Below the pieces are notes generated by a model. It did no database searches, was not told the origin of the DNA, and saw nothing but the letters and a program-made list of their open reading frames with translations. This document shows, piece after piece, positions 32,903-48,676 of a DNA stretch of 64,000 nt; position 1 is the stretch's first letter; the number at the start of each line of letters is the position of its first letter. The stretch lies in contig JAKUCV010000344.1 of assembly GCA_028386065.3 (NCBI GenBank), positions 100,502 through 164,501 on the forward strand. Direction: 5' to 3'. A program made the position numbers and the translations under genes. This DNA comes from Turnera subulata. Taxonomy: Eukaryota > Streptophyta > Magnoliopsida > Malpighiales > Passifloraceae.

Positions 32903-35900
32903 GGCGCCCCAATAGCGCACCAACGGCGCACAAATGAGCAATCTCCAATTCCAGCATGTCAAATGCTACCTAAAACGATTCCATAAATATGGGGATGATT
33001 TATAAGGATTTTTGGATGCCTTCCTCGGACATTTTGTGGTCATTTGAGGTGCTTTTCCATTTTTCCCGATTTACAGAATTTTAATTGTTCCAAAAATTTA
33101 AAAATCGGACGTCCACCTCTCAGAAAATTCTGAAATTTTGCAGGTAGTTGACTGGATTTTTAGTCGTGTGTGTACAAAATTTCAGCTCAAAACTCAAAAT
33201 TCAAAATTTCAGCTCAAAACTCAAAAATCGCATCAATAGCGCACCAATGGCGCACCAATGAGCAATCTCCAAATCCACCATGTCAAATGCTACCTAAGAT
33301 GATTCCATATATATGGAAATATTTATAAGGATTTCTGGAAGCCTTCCTCGGACATTTTGAGGTCATCTGAGGTTCATTTCCATTTTTCCCGATTTACGGG
33401 ATTTTAATTGTTCCAAAAATATAAAGTCGGACTTCCACTTCTCTGAAAACTCTGAAATTTTGCAGGTAGTAGGACTGGATTTTTATTCATGTTTGTACGA
33501 AATTTATGCTCAAAACTCAAAAATCAAAATTTCAGCTCAAAACTAAAAAATCGCACCAATAGCGCACCAATGGCGCCCCAATAGTGCACCATTGGCGCAC
33601 CAACGAGCAATCTCCAAATCCACCATGTCAAATGCTATCTAAGATGATTCCACAAATACGGGGATGATTTATAAGGATTCTTGGAAGCCTTGGTCGGACA
33701 TTTTGAGGTCATTTGAGGTGCTTTTCCAGCTTTCCCATTTTTCGGGATTTTAATTGTTCCAAAAATTAAAAAATCGGACTTCCATGTCTCAGAAAAATCT
33801 GAAATTTTGCAGGTAGTTGACTAAATTTTAATTCGTGTGTGTACAAAATTTCAGCTCAAAACTCAAAAATCGCACCAATGGCGCCCGAATGGCGCACCAT
33901 TGAGCAATCTCCAAATCCACCATGTCAAATGCTACCTAAGATGATTCAAAAAGTATGGGGATGATTTATAAGGATTTTTGGATGCCTTCCTTGGACATTT
34001 TGAGCTCATCTGAGGTGCTTTTGCATTTTTTCCGATTTATGGGATTTTAATTGTTCAAAAAATAAAAAGTCCGACTTCCACATCTCAGAAAAAATCGCAA
34101 ATTTTGCAGGTAGTTGGATTGGATTTTTATTGGTGTGTGTGCAAAATTTCAGCACAAAATTTAAAAATCAGGATTTCCATTTTTTTGTACGAAATTTTAA
34201 TTGTTCCAAAAATAAAAAGTCGGACTTCCACATCTCAGAAAAATCTGAAATTTTGGCAGGTAGTTGGATTGGATTTTTATTGGTGTGTGAACAAAATTTC
34301 AGCTCAAAACTCAAAAATCGCGCCAATGGCGGCCCATTGGTGCACCAATAGCGCCCTAGTAGCGCATCAATGGCGCCCCAACGGCGCCCCAATAGCGCAC
34401 GAATGGCCTAGTGATCAATGCATAAGAGCAATCTCCAAATCCACCATGTCAAATGCTACCTAAGATGATTCCACAAATATGGGGATGAATTATAAGGATT
34501 TTTGGATGCCTTCCCCGGGCATTTTGAGCTCTTCCATGGTGCTTTTCCATTTTTCCTGATTTACGGGATTTTAATTGTTCCAAAAGTAAAAAGTCGGACT
34601 TCCACATCTCAGAAAATTCTGAAATTTCTCAGGTAGTTGGATTGGATTTTTATTGGTGTGTGTACAAGATTTCAGCTTAAAACCCAAAAATCAAAATTTC
34701 CGTTCAAAACTCAAAAAAAGGACCAATAGCGCACCAATGCCACACCAAATCCACCATGTCAAATGCTACATAAGATTATTCCACAAATTTGGGGATGATT
34801 ATAAGGATTTTTGGATGCCTTCCCCGGACATTTTGTGCACGTCTGGGGTGCTTTTCTATTTTTCCCAATTTATGGGATTTTAATTGTTCCAAAAATGAAA
34901 AGTCGGACTTCCACATCTCAGAAAATTCTGAAATTTTGCAGGAAGTTGGATTGGTTTCTATTGGTTTCTGTTAAAAATTTAAGCTTAAAACTCAAAAATC
35001 ACACCAGTGGCGCCCCAATGGCGCACCAATGGCGCCCCATTGGCCCACTGAACCAATGCGTAAGAGCAATCTGCAATTCCACCATGTCAAACGCTATCTA
35101 AGATGATTCCACAAATATGGGTATGATTTATAAGGATTTTTTTATGCCTTGCCCGGACATTTTGAGCTCATCTGAGGTGCTTTTCCATATTTCCCGATTT
35201 ACGGGATTTTAACTGTTCCAAAAATAAAAAGTTGGACTTCCACTTCTCAGAAAATTCTGAAATTTTGCAGGTAGTTGGATTGGATTGTTATTGGTGTGTG
35301 TACAAAATTTCAGCACAAAACTGGAAAATCAAAATTTCAGCTCAAAGCTCAAAATTCGCACCAATGGCGCACCAATAGCGCATCAATGGCGCACTAGTGG
35401 CGCCCCAATAGCGCACCAATGGCCCAATGAGCCAATGCATAAGAGCAATCTCCAAATCCACCATGTCAAACGCTACCTAAGATGATTCCACAAATATGGG
35501 GATGATTTATAAGGATTTTTGGATGCCTTCCCTGGACATTTTGAGGTCATCTGAGGTGCTTTTCCATTTTTCCCGATTTATGGGATTTTAATTGTTCCAA
35601 AAATAAAAAGTCGGACTTCCATTTCTCAGAAAAATCTGAAATTTTGCAGGTAGTTGGATTGGTTTTTTATTGTTGTTTGTACAAAATTTCAGCTGAAAGC
35701 TCAAAAATCGGAATTTCAGCTCAAAACTCAAAAATCGCACCAATAGCTCACCAATGGCGGACCAATAGCGCCCCAATGGCGCCCCAATAGCGCACCAATG
35801 GCCCAGTGAACCAATGCTTAAGAGCAGTCTCCAAATTCCACCCTGTAAAATGCTGCCTAAGATGATTCCCCAAATATGGGGATGATTTATAAGGATTTTT

Positions 35901-38900
35901 GGATGCCTTCACCGGACATTTTCATCTAAGGTGCTTTTCCATTTTTCTCGATTTACGGGATTTTAATTGTTCCAAAAATAAAAAGTGGACTTCCACATCC
36001 CAAAAAAATTTGAAATTTTGCAGGTAGTTGGACTGAATTTTTATTGGTGTGTGTTCAAAATTTTAGCTCAAAACTAAAAAAATTAAAATTTCAGCGCAAA
36101 ACTCAAAAATAGCGCCAATAGCGCACCAATAGCCCGGTGAACCATTGCATAAGAGAAATCTCCAAATCCACCATGTAAAATGCTATCTATGATGATTACA
36201 CAAATATGGGGATGATTTATAAGGATTTTTGGATGCCTCCCCGGACAATTTGAGGTCATCTGAGGTGCTTTTCCATTTTTTCCAATTTTTGGAATTTTAA
36301 TTGTTACAAAAATAAAAAATAGGACTTCTACATCTTATAAAAATCTGAAATTTTTCAGGTAGTTAGATTGGATTTTTATTGGTGTTTGTACAAATGTTTA
36401 GCTCAAAATTTTAATTTCAGCTCAAAACTCAAAAACGCACCAATGGCGCCCCAATAGCGCACCAATGGCCCAGTGAACCAATGCATAAGAGCAATCTCCA
36501 AATCCCCCACGTAAAATGCTACCTATGATGATTCCACAAATATGGGGATGATTTATAAGGATTTTCTGATGCCTTCCCCGGACATTTTGAGCTCATCTGA
36601 GGTGCTTTTCGATTTTTCCCGATCTACGGGATTTTAATTGTTCCAAAAACTAAAAAGTCGGACTTCCATGTCTCAGAAAAAACAGAAATTTTGCAGGTAG
36701 TTGACTAAATTTTTATTCGTGTGTGTACAAAATTTCAGCTCAAAACTCAAAAATCAAAATTTCAGCTCAAAACTCAAAAATCGCATCAATAGCGCACCAA
36801 TGGCGCACCAATGAGCATTCTCCAAATCCATCATGTCAAATGCTACCTAAAATGGTTCCAAAAATATGGGGATGATTTATAAGGATTTTTGGATTCCTTC
36901 CCCGGACATTTTGAGCTCATTTAAGGTGCTTTTCCATTTTTCCCGATTTACGGGATTTTAATTGTTCCAAATATAGAAAGTTGGACTTCCATATCTCAGA
37001 AAAATCTGAAATTTTGCAGGTAGTAGGACTGGATTTTTATTGGTGTGTGTACAAAATTTCAGCTCAAAACTCAAAAATCAAAATTTCAACTCAAAACTCA
37101 AAAATTAAAAATTTCAGCTCAAAACTCAAAAATCGCACCAATAGCGTACCAGTGGCGCTCCAATACGCACCAATGGCGCCCCAATAGCGCACCATTGGCG
37201 CACCAATGAGCAATCTCCAAATCCACCATGTCAAATGCTACCTAAGATGATTCCACAAATATGGGAATGATTTAAAAGGATTTTTGGATGCCTTTCCCGG
37301 ACATTTTGAGCTCATCTGAGGTGCTTTTCCACTTTTCCCGATTTACGGGATTTTAATTGTTCCAAAAATAAAAACTCGGACTTCCACAACTCAGAAAAGT
37401 CTGATATTTTGCAGGTAGTTGGACTGGATTTTTATTGGTGTGTGTAGAAAATTTCAGCTCAAAACTCAAAAATCGCACCAATGGCACACCAATCGCGCAC
37501 CAACGGCGCCCCATTGGCGCCCCAATAGCGCACCAGTGGCCCAGTGAACCAATGCATAGGAGCAATCTCCAAATCCACCATGTCAAATGCTACCTAAGAC
37601 GATTCCACAATTAAGGGGATGATTTATAACGATTTTTGGATGCCTTCCCCGGACATTTTGAGCTCATCTAAGGTGCTTTTCCATTTTTCTCGATTTAAGG
37701 GTTTTTAATTGTTCCAAACATAAAAAGTTGGACTTCCACATCTGAGACAACTCCGAAATTTTGCAGGTAGTAGGACTGAAATTTAATTCTTGTGTGTACA
37801 AAATTTACGCTCAAAACTCAAAAATCAAAATTTCAGCTCAAAACTTAAAAATCGCACCAATAGCGCACCGTTGGCGCCCCAATGAGCAATCTCCAAATCC
37901 ACCATGTCAAATGCTACCTAAGATGATTCCACTAATATGGGGATGATTTATAGCGATTTTTGGATGCCTTCCTCAGACATTTTGAGGTCATTTGAGGTGC
38001 TTTCCAATTTTTCCCGATTTACAGGATTTTAATTGTTCCAAAAATTAAAAAGACGGACTTCCACATCTCAGAAAAATCTGAAATTTTGCAGGTAGTTGAC
38101 TGGTTTTTTATTCGTGTGTATACAAAATTTCTGCTCAAAACTCAAAAATCGCGTCAATAGCGCCCCAATGGCGCACCAATGAGCAATATCCAAGTCCACC
38201 ATGTGAAATGCTACCTAAGAAGATTCCAAAAATATGGGGATGATTTATAATGATTTTTGGACGACTTCCTCGGACATTTTGTGGTCATCTGAGGTGTTTT
38301 TCCATTTTTCTCGATTTATGGGATTTTAATTGTTCCGAAAATAAAAAGTCGGACTTCCACATCTCAGAAAATTCTGAAATTTTGCAGGTAGTAGAACTGA
38401 ATTTTTATTCATGTGTGTACAAAATTTAATCTCAAAACTTAAAACTCAAAATTTCAGTTCAAAACTCAAAAATCGCACCAATACCGCACCAATGGCGCCC
38501 CAATAGCGCACCAATGGCGCCCCAATGGCGCGCCAATGAGCAATCTCCAAATCCACCTTCTCAAATGCTACCTAAGATGATTCCACAAATATGGGGATGA
38601 TTTATAAGGATTTTTGGATGCCTTCCTCTGACATTTTGAGGTCATTTGAGGTGCTTTTCCATTTTTCCCGATTTACAGGATTTTAATTGTTCCAAAAATT
38701 AAAAAGTCGGACTTCCACGTCTCAGAAAAATCTGAAATTTTGCGGGTAGTTCACTGGATTTTTATTCGTGTGTGTACAAAATTTCAGCTCAAAACTCAAA
38801 AATCAAAATTTCAGCTCAAAACTCAAAAATCGCATCAATACCGCACCAATGGCGCACCAGTGAGCAATCTCCAAATCCACCAAGTCAAATGCTACCCAAG

Positions 38901-41900
38901 ACGATTCCACAAATATGGGGAAGATTTTTAAGGATTTTTAGATGCTTTCCTCGGACATTTTGAGGTCATCTGAGGTGCTTTTCTATTTTTCCCGATTTAC
39001 GGGATTTTAATTGTTCCGAAAATAAAAAGTCGGACTTCCACCTCTCAGAAAATTCTGAAAATTTGCAGGTAGCAGGACAGGATTTTTATTCATGTATGTA
39101 AATATTTTTAGCTTAAAAAAAATTAAAATTTCAGGTCTAAACTCAAAAATCGCAACAATACGCACCAATGGCGCACCAATGGCGCACCAATGACGCACCA
39201 ATGGCGCCCCAATAGCGCACCAATGGCGCACCAATTAGCAATCTCCAAGTCCACCATGTCAAATGCTACCTAAGATGATTCCAAAAATATGGGGATGATT
39301 TATAAGGATTTTTGGATTCCTTCCTCGGACATTTTGAGGTCATCTGAGGTGCTTTTCCAATTATACCGATTTACGGGATTTTAAATGTTCCAAAAATTTA
39401 AAAGTCGGACTTCCATGTCTCAGAAAAATCTGAAATCTTGCAGGTAGTTGAATGGATTTTAATTCGTGTGTGTACAAACTTTCAGCTCAAAACTCAATAA
39501 TTAAAATTGCAGCTAAAAATTCAAAAATCGCATCAATAGCGCACCAATGGCGCACCAAAGAGCAAACTCCAAATCCACCATGTCAAATGCTACCTAAGAT
39601 GACTCCGAAAATATGGGATGATTATAAGGATTTTTGGACGCCTTCCCCGGACATTCTGAGCTCATCCAAGATGCTTTTCCACTTTTCGTGATTTACGGGA
39701 TTTTAATGGTTCAAAAATAAAAAGTCGGACTTCCACATATCAGAAAAATCTTAAATTTTGCAGGTAGTTGGACTGTATTTTCATTCGTGTGTGTACAAAA
39801 TTTCAGCACAAAAAATTAAAATTTCAACTCAAAACTCAAAAATCGCACCAATGGCGCACCAATGAGCAATCTCCAAATCCACCTTGTCAAATGCTACCTA
39901 AGATGATTCCAAAAATATGGGGAAGAGTTTTAAGCATTATTAGATGCCTTCCTCGGACATTTTGAGGTCATCTGAGGTGCTTTTCCATTTTCCCGATTTA
40001 CGGGATTTTAATTGTTCCAATAATAAAAAATCGGACTTCCATTTCTCAGAAAATTCTGAAAATTTGCAGGTAATAGGACTGGATTTTTGTTCATGTGTGT
40101 AAAAAATTTTAGCTGAAAAATCAAAAATTAAAATTTCAGCTCAAACTCAAAAATCGCAACAATAGCGCACCAATGGCGCATCAATGAGCAATCTCCAAAT
40201 CCACCATGTGAAATGCTACGTAAGATGATCCACAAATATGGGGAAAATTTTTAAGGATTATTAGATGCCTTCCTCGGACATTTTGAGGTCATTTAAGGTG
40301 CTTTTCCAATTTTCCCGATTTACGGGATTTTAATTGTTCCAAAAATTTAAAAGTCGGACTTCCACGTCTCAGAAAATCTAAAATCGTGCAGGTAGTTGAC
40401 TGGATTTTAATTCGTGTGTGTACAAAATTTCAGCTCAAAACTCAAAAATCAAAATTTCAGCTCAAAACTCAAAAATCGCATCAATAGCGCACCAATGGCG
40501 CACCAAAGAGCAATCTCAAAATCCACCATGTCTAATGCTACCTATAATGATTCCACAAATGTGGGGATGATTTACAAGGATTTTTGGATGCCTTCCTCGG
40601 ACATTTTGAGGTCATCTGAGGTGCTTTTCCATTTTTCTCGATTTACGGGAATTTAATTGTTCCAAAAATAAAAATTCGGACATCCACATCTCAGACAAAT
40701 CTGAAATTTTTCAGGTAGTTGGATTGGATTTTTATTGGCGTGTGTACAAAATTTCAGCTCAAAACTCAAAAATAAAAAATTTCAGCTCAAAACTCAAAAA
40801 TCGCTTCAATAGCGTACCAATGGTGCACCAATGAGCAATCTCCAAATCCACCATGTCAAATGCTACCTAAGATGACTCCGAAAATATGGGGATGATTTAT
40901 ACGGATTTTTGGATGCCTTCCCCGGACATTTTGAGCTCGTCTAAGGTGCATTACCATTTTTCCCAATTTCAAAAATCAAAATTTCAGCTCAAAACTCAAA
41001 AATCGCACCATTGGCGCACCAATAGCGCACCAATGGCGCCCCAACGGTGCCCCAATAGCGGACCAATCGCCCAGTGAACCAATGCAGCAGAGCAATCTCC
41101 AAATCCACCATGTCAAATGCTACCTAAGATGATTCCACAAATATGGGGCTGAATTATAAGGATTTTTTGATGCCTTCCCGGACATTTTGAGCTCTTCTAT
41201 GGTGCTTTTCCATTTCTCCCGATTTACGGGATTTTAATTGTTCCAAAAATAAAAAGTCGGACTTCCACATCTCAGAAAAATCTGAAATTTTGCAGGTAGT
41301 TGGGCTGGATTTTTGTTTGTTTGTGTACAAAATTTCAGCTCAAAACTCAAAAAAAAAAAAATCAGCTCAAAACTTAAAAATCGCACCAATAGCGCCCCAA
41401 TGGCGCACCAATGAGCAATCTCCAAATCCACCATGTCAAATGCTACCTAAGATGATTCCACAAATATGGGAATGATTTATAAGGATTTTTTATGCCTTCC
41501 TCGGACATTTTGAGGTCATCTGTGGTGCTTTTCCATTTTTCCCGATTTACGAGATTTTATTTGTTCCAAAAGTAAAAAGTCGGACTTCCACTTCTCAGAA
41601 AAATCTAAAATTTTTCAGGTAGTTGTAATGGATTTTTATTGGCGTGTACAAAATTTCAGCTCAAAACTCAATAATAAAAAATTTCAGCTCAAAACTCAAA
41701 AATCGCATCAATAGCGCACCAATGGCGCACCAATGAGCAATCTGAAAATCCAACATGTCAAATGCTACCTAAGATGATTCCAAAAATATGGGCATGATTT
41801 ATAAGGATTTTTGGATGCCTTCCTCGGACATTTTGAGGTCATCTGAGGTGCTTTTCCATTTTTCCCGATTTAAAGGATTTTAATTGTTCCAAAAATAAAA

Positions 41901-43900
41901 GGTTGGACTTCCACATCTCAGAAAAATCTGAAATTTTGCAGGTAGTTGAATTGGATTTTTATTGGCGTATGTACAAAATTTCAGCTAAAAACTCAAAAAT
42001 AAAAAATTTCAGCTCAAAACTCAAAAATCGCATCAATAGCGCACCAATGGGGCACCAATGAGCAATCTCCTAATCCACCATGTCAAATGCTACCTAAGAT
42101 GACTCCTAAAATATGGGGATGATTTATAAGGATTTTTGGATGCCTTCCCCAGACATTTTGAGCTCATCTGAGGTGCTTTTCCATTTTTCCCGATTTACGG
42201 GATTTTAATCGTTCCAAAAATAAAAAGTCGGACTTTCACTTCTCAGAAAAATCTGAAATTTTTCAGGTAGTTGGCGTGGATTTTTATTGGTGTGTATACA
42301 AAATTTAACCTCAAAGCACAAAAATCAAAATTTCAGCTCAAAACTCAAAAATCGCACCAATAGCCCCCCAATAGCGCATCAATGGCGCACCAATAGCGCC
42401 CCATTGGCGCCCCAATGGCCCATTAAACCAATGCGTAAGAGCAGTCTCAAAATCCACCATGAAAAATGCTACATAAGATGATTCCAAAAATATGTGGATG
42501 ATTTATAAGGATTTTAGATGCCTTCCCCGGACATTTTGAGCTCATCTGAGGTGCTTTTCCATTTTTCCCGATTTACGGGATTTTAATTGTTCAAAAAATT
42601 AAAAGTTGGAATTCCAAGTATCAGAAACGTCTGAAATTTTTCAGGTAGTTGGAGTGGATTTTTATTCGTGTGTGTACAAAATTTTAGCTCAAAACTCAAA
42701 AATTAAAATTTCAGCTCAAAACACAAAAATCGGACCAATAGCGCACCAATGGCGCACCAATGGGCAATCTCCAAATTCACCATGTCAAATGCGACCTAAG
42801 ATGATTCCACAAATATGGGGATGATTTATAAGATTTTTTGGCTGCCTTCTTCGGACATTTTGAGGTCATCTGAGGTGCTTTTCCATTTTTTCCGATTTAC
42901 GGGATTTTAATTGTTCCAAACATAAAAAGCCGAAATTCCACAACTTAGAAAAATCTGAAATTTTTCAAATAGTTGGATTGGATTTTTATTGTCCTCTGTT
43001 CAAAATTTCAGCTCCAAACTCAAAAATCACACCAATGGCGCCCCAATGGCGCCTCAATAGCGCACCAATGGCCCAGTGAACCAATGCATATGAGCAATCT
43101 CCAAATCCACCCTGTCAAATGCTACCTAAGAAGATTCTAAAAAAAAGGGATGATTTATAATGTTTTTTGGATGCCTTCCCAGGACAAATTGAGCTCATCT
43201 GAGGTGCTTTTCCATTTTTCCGGATTTACGGGATTTAAATTGTTCAAAAATAAAAAGTCGAACTTCCATAACTCAGAAAAATCTGAAATTTTGCAGGCAG
43301 TTGGATTGGATTTTTGTTGATTTTTGTAAAAAATTTAAGCACAAAAACCAAAAATCAAAATTTCAGCTCAAAACTCAAAAATTGCACCATTAGCGCCCCA
43401 ATGGCGCCCCAATAGCGCACCAATGGCCCAGTGAACCAATGCATAAGAGCAATCTCCAAATCCACCATGTCAAATGCTACCTAAGATGATTCCACAAATA
43501 TGGGGATGATTTATATGGATTTTTTGATGCCTTCCCCGGACATTTTGAGCTCATCTAAGACGCTTTTCCATTTTTCCCGATTTAAGGGATTTTAATTGTC
43601 CAAAAATAAAAAGTCGGACTTCCACAACTCAGAAAAATTTGAAATTTTGCAGGTAGTTGGACTGCATTTTTATTCGTGTGCGTACAAAATTTCAGCTAAA
43701 AACTCAATAGTCAAAATTTCAGCTCATAACTCAAAAATCACACCAATAGCGCACCAATGGCGCACCAATGAGCAATCTCCAAATCCACCATGTCAAATGC
43801 AACCTAAGATGATTCCACAAGTATTGGGATGATTTATAAGGATTTTTTGATGCCTTCCTCGGACAATTTGAGTTCATCTGAGGTGCTTTTCCATTTTTTT
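32903..43900. repeat. Long-range satellite duplication, copy 1, part right of the retroelement
   Basis: It matches 51.12-64 kb collinearly. Diagnostic monomers pair as follows: about 34130 with 52364, 35285 with 54361, 37946 with 57435, 40414 with 61531 and 41475 with 63491. The offset grows from 18.2 to 22.0 kb, so copy 2 has gained monomers relative to copy 1. Confidence 0.7.
34150..34215 (+). repeat. Truncated (~150-bp) satellite monomer, example 1
   Basis: The first half of a monomer ends at '...aaaaatcaggatttcc' and jumps straight to 'attttttt...attttaattgttcc' of the next, omitting the CCAAT block and everything up to the monomer end. Anchor spacing falls to about 150 bp. Confidence 0.75.
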
Positions 43901-44019
43901 CGATTTACGGGATTTTAATTGTTCAAAAAATAAAAAGTCCGACTTCCACATTACATAAAAGTTAAAACATTTTCATGTAGCTGGATTGGTTTTTTATTGG
44001 TGTGTGTGCAAAATTTCAG

Positions 44020-44085
44020 CTCAAAATTCAAAAATCAAAATTTCCATTTTTTCTGATTTACCGGATTTTAATTGTTCCAAAAATA
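44020..44085 (+). repeat. Truncated satellite monomer, example 2
   Basis: The same type of junction ('aaaaatcaaaatttcc' to 'attttttctgatttacc') as at 34150, which points to a common origin. Confidence 0.75.
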
Positions 44086-47000
44086 CAAAATCCGACTTCC
44101 ACTTCTCAGAAAAATCTGAAATTTGGCAGGTAGTTGGATTGGATTCTTGTTGGTGTGTGTACGAAATTTCAGCTCAAAATTAAAAAATTAAAATTTCAGC
44201 TCAAAACTCAAAAATCGCACAAATGGCGCACCAATAGCGCCCCAATGGCGCCCCAATAGCGCACCAATAGCGCATCAATGGCGCACCAATGGCCCAGTGA
44301 AAATCTCCAAATACACCACATAAAATGCTACCTAAGATGATTCCAAAAATATGGAGATGATTTAAAAGGAGTTTTGGATGCCTTCCCCGGACATTTTGAG
44401 CTCATCTGAGGTGCTTTCCCCTTTTTTTCGATTTACTGGATTTTAATTGTTCCAAAAATAAAAAGTCGGGATTCCACATCTCAAAAAAATCTGAAACTTT
44501 TCAGTAGTGGGATTGAATTTTTGTTGCTGTGTGTACAAAATTTTAGCTCAAAATTGAAAAATCAAAATTTCAGCTCAAAACTCAAAAATCGCACCACTGG
44601 CGCACCAATAGCGTGCCAATCGCCCAGTGAACCAATGCAGAAGAGCAATCTCCAAATCCATCATGTCAAATGCTACCTAAGTTGATTCCACAAATATGGG
44701 GATGATTTCTAAGGATTTTTGGATTCCTTTCTCGGATATTTTGTTGTCATCTGAGGTGCTTTTCCATTTTTCCCAATTTATGGGATTTTAATTGTTAAAA
44801 AGTCGGACTTCCACATCTCAGAAAATTCTAAAATTTTGCAGGTAGTTGGAGTAAATTTTTATTGGTGTGTAAAAAAATTTCAAAAATTAAAATTTCAGCT
44901 CAAAACTCAAAAATCGCACCATTGGCGCACCAATAGCGCACCAACGGCGCCCCAATAGCGGACCAATCGCCCAGTGAACCAATGCAGAAGAGCAATCTCC
45001 AAATCCACCATGTCAAGTGATACCTAAGATGACTCCAAAAATATGGTGATGATTTATAAGGATTTTGGACGCCTTCCCCGGACTTTTTGTGCTCATTTGA
45101 GGTGCTTTTCCATTTTTCCCGATTTGCGGGATTTTAATTGTTCCAAAAATAAAAAGTCGGACTTCCATATCTCAGAAAATTCTGAAATTTTTCAGGTAGT
45201 TGGACTGGATTTTCATTCGAGTGTGTACAAAATTTGAGCACAAAACTTAAAAATCAAAATTTCAGCTGAAAACTCAAAAATTGCTTCAATAGCGCACCAA
45301 TGGGGCGCACCAATGAGCAATCTCCAATTCCACCATGTCAAATTCTGCCTAAGATGATTCCCCAAATATGGGGATGATTTATAATGATTTTTGGATGCCT
45401 TCCTCGGAAATTTTGAGGTCATCTGAGGTGCTTTTCCATTTTTCCAGATTTACATGGTTTTAATTGTTCCAAAAATAAAAAGTCGGACTTCCACGTCTCA
45501 GAAAAACCTGAAATTTTGCAGATAGTTGGATTGGACTTTTATTGGTGTGTGTACAAAATTTCAGCTCAAAAATCAAGAAAAAAAAGTCTCAGTTCAAAAC
45601 TCAAAAATCGCACCAATAGCTCACCAATGGCGCACCAATAGCACCCCAATGGCTCCCCAGTAGCGCACCAATGGCCAAGTGAACCAATGCATAAGAGCAA
45701 TCTCCCAATCCACCATGTAAAATGCTACCTAGGATGATTCCACAAATATGGGGATGATTTATAAGGATTTTTGGATGCCTTTCCCGGACATGTTGAGCTC
45801 ATCTCAGGTGCTTTTCCATTTTTCCCGCTTTACGGGATTTTAATTGTTCCAAAAATAAAAAATCAGACGTCACACCACAGAAAATTCTGAAACTTAGAAG
45901 ATAGTTGGATTGAATTTTTATTGGTGTGTGTACAAATTTTCAGCACAAAACTCTGAAATCAAAATTTCACCTCAAAACTCAAAAATAGCACCAATGGCAA
46001 ACCAATGGCGCCCCAGTAGCGCACCAATGGCCCAATGAACCAATTCATAAGAGCAATCTCAAAATCCACCATGTCAAATGCTACCTAAGATGATTCCACA
46101 ACTATGGGGATGATTTATAAGGATTTTTGGATGCCTACCCGGGACATTTTGAGCTCATCTGAGGTGCTTTTCCATTTTTCCCGATTTACGAGATTTTAAT
46201 TTTTCCAAAAATAGAAAGTCGGACTGCCACATCCCAGAAAAATCTGATATTTTTCAGGTAGTTGGATTGGATTTTTATTCGAGTGTGTAAAAAATTTCTC
46301 AAAAGTTAAAAATCAAAATTTCAGCTAAAAACTCTAAAATCTCACCAATGGCGCCCCAATGGCCTAGTGAACAAATGCATAGGAGCAATCTCCAAATCCA
46401 CCATGTCAAATGCTATCTAAGATGATTCCACAAATATGGGGATGATTTATAAGGATTTTTGGATGCCTTCCCCGGACATTTTGATCTCATCTGAGGTGCT
46501 TTCCCATTTTTTTCGATTTACTGGATTTTAATTGTTCCAAAAATAAAAAGTCGGGCTTCCACATCTCAAAAAAATCTGAAACTTTTCAGTAGTGGGATTG
46601 AATTTTTGTTGCTGTGTGTACAAAATTTTAGCTCAAAATTGAAAAATCAAAATTTCAGCTCAAAACTCAAAAATCGCACCATTGGCGCACCAATAGCGTG
46701 CCAATAGCGCCCCAACGGCCCAGTGAACCAATGCATAAGAGCAATCTCCAAATCCGGTGTCAAATGCTATCTAAGATGATTCCACAAATATGGGGATGAT
46801 TTATAAAGGTTTTTGGATGCCTTCCCCAGACATTTTGAGCACATCGGAGGTGCTTTTCCAATTTTCCCGTTTTATAGGATTTTAATTGTTCCAAAAATAA
46901 AAAGTCGGACTTCCACTTCTCAGAAAATTCTGAAACTTTTGAAGTAGTTGGATTGGATTTTTATTGCTGTGTGTACAAAATTTCAGCTTAAAACCCAAAA

Positions 47001-48676
47001 ATTAAAATTTCCGTTCAAAACTCAAAAAAAGTACCAATAGCGCACCAGTGGCGCCCCAATAGCGCACCAACGGCACACCAAGTCCAGCATGTCAAATTCT
47101 ACATAAGATGAATCCAAAAATGTGGGGATGATTTATAAGGAATTTTGGATGCCTTCCCCGGACATTTTGAGCTCGTCTAGGGTGCTTTTCCATTTTTCCC
47201 GATTTATGGGAATTTACTTGTTCCGAAAATGAAAGTTCGGACTTCCACTTCTCAGAAAATTCTGAAATTTTGCAGGTAGTTGGATTGGTTTCTGTTAAAA
47301 ATTTCAGCTCAAAACTCAAAAATCACACCAATGGCGCCCCAATAGCGCACCAATGGCGCACCAACGGCGCCCCAATGCCAAGTGAACCAATGCGTAAGAG
47401 CAATCCGCAAATCCACCATGTCAAACGCTACCTATGATGATTCCACAAATATGCGTACGATTTATAAGGATTTTTTGATGCCTTCCCCGGACATTTTGTG
47501 CTCATCTGTTGTGCCTTTCCATTTTTCCCGTTTTACGGAATTTTAATTGTTCCAAAAAAAAAAAGTTGGACTTCCACTTCACAAAAAATTCTGAAATTTT
47601 GCAGGTAGTTGGATTGGATTGGTATTGGTGTGTGTACAAAATTTAAGCACAAAACCGAAAAATCAAAATTTCAGCTCAAAACTCAAAATTCGCACCAATG
47701 GCGCACCAATAGCGCATCAACGGCGCACCAATGGCGCCCCAATAGCGCACCAATGGCCCAATGAACCAATGCATAAGAGCAAACTCCAAATTCACCATGT
47801 CAAAAGCTACCTAAGATGATTCCAAAAATATGGGGATGATTTATAAGGATTTTTGGATGCCTTCCTCGGACATTTTGAGGTCATCTAAGGTGCTTTTCCA
47901 TTTTTCCCGATTTATGGGATTTTAATTGTTCCAAAAATAAAAAGTCGGACTTCCACATCTCAGAAAATTCTGAAATTTTGCAGGTAGTTGGGTTGGATTT
48001 TTATTGTTTTTTGTACAAATTGTCAGCTCAAAACTCAAAAATCGCATCAATAGCTCACCAATGGCGGACCAATATCGCCCCAATAGCGCACCAATGGCCC
48101 AGTGAACCAATGCTTAAGAGCAATCTCCAAATCCACCCTGTAAAATGCTACCTAAGATGATTCCACAATTATGGGGATGATTTATAAGGATTTTTGGATG
48201 CCTTCACCGGATATTTTGAGCTCATCTGAGGTGCTTTTCCATTTTTCTTGATTTACGGGATTTTAATTGTTCAAAAAAATAAAAGTTCGGACTTCCACAT
48301 CCCAAAAAATTATGACATTTTGCAGGTAGTTGGACTGAATTTTTATTGGTGTGTGTTCAAAATTTTAGCTCAAAACTAAAAAATCAAAATTTCATCGCAA
48401 AACTCAAAAATAGCTCCAATAGCGCCCCATTGGCGCCCCAATAGCGCACCAATGGCCCTGTGAACCAATGCATAAGAGCAATCTCCAAATCCACCATGTC
48501 AAATGCTACCTAAGATGATTCCACAAATATGGGGATGATTTATAAGGATTTGTGGATGCCTTCCTCGGACATTTTGAGGTCATCTGAGGTGCATTTCCAT
48601 TTTTCCCGATTTACGGGATTTTAATTGTTCCAAAAATAAAAAGTCGGACTTCCACCTCTCAGAAAACTCTGAAATT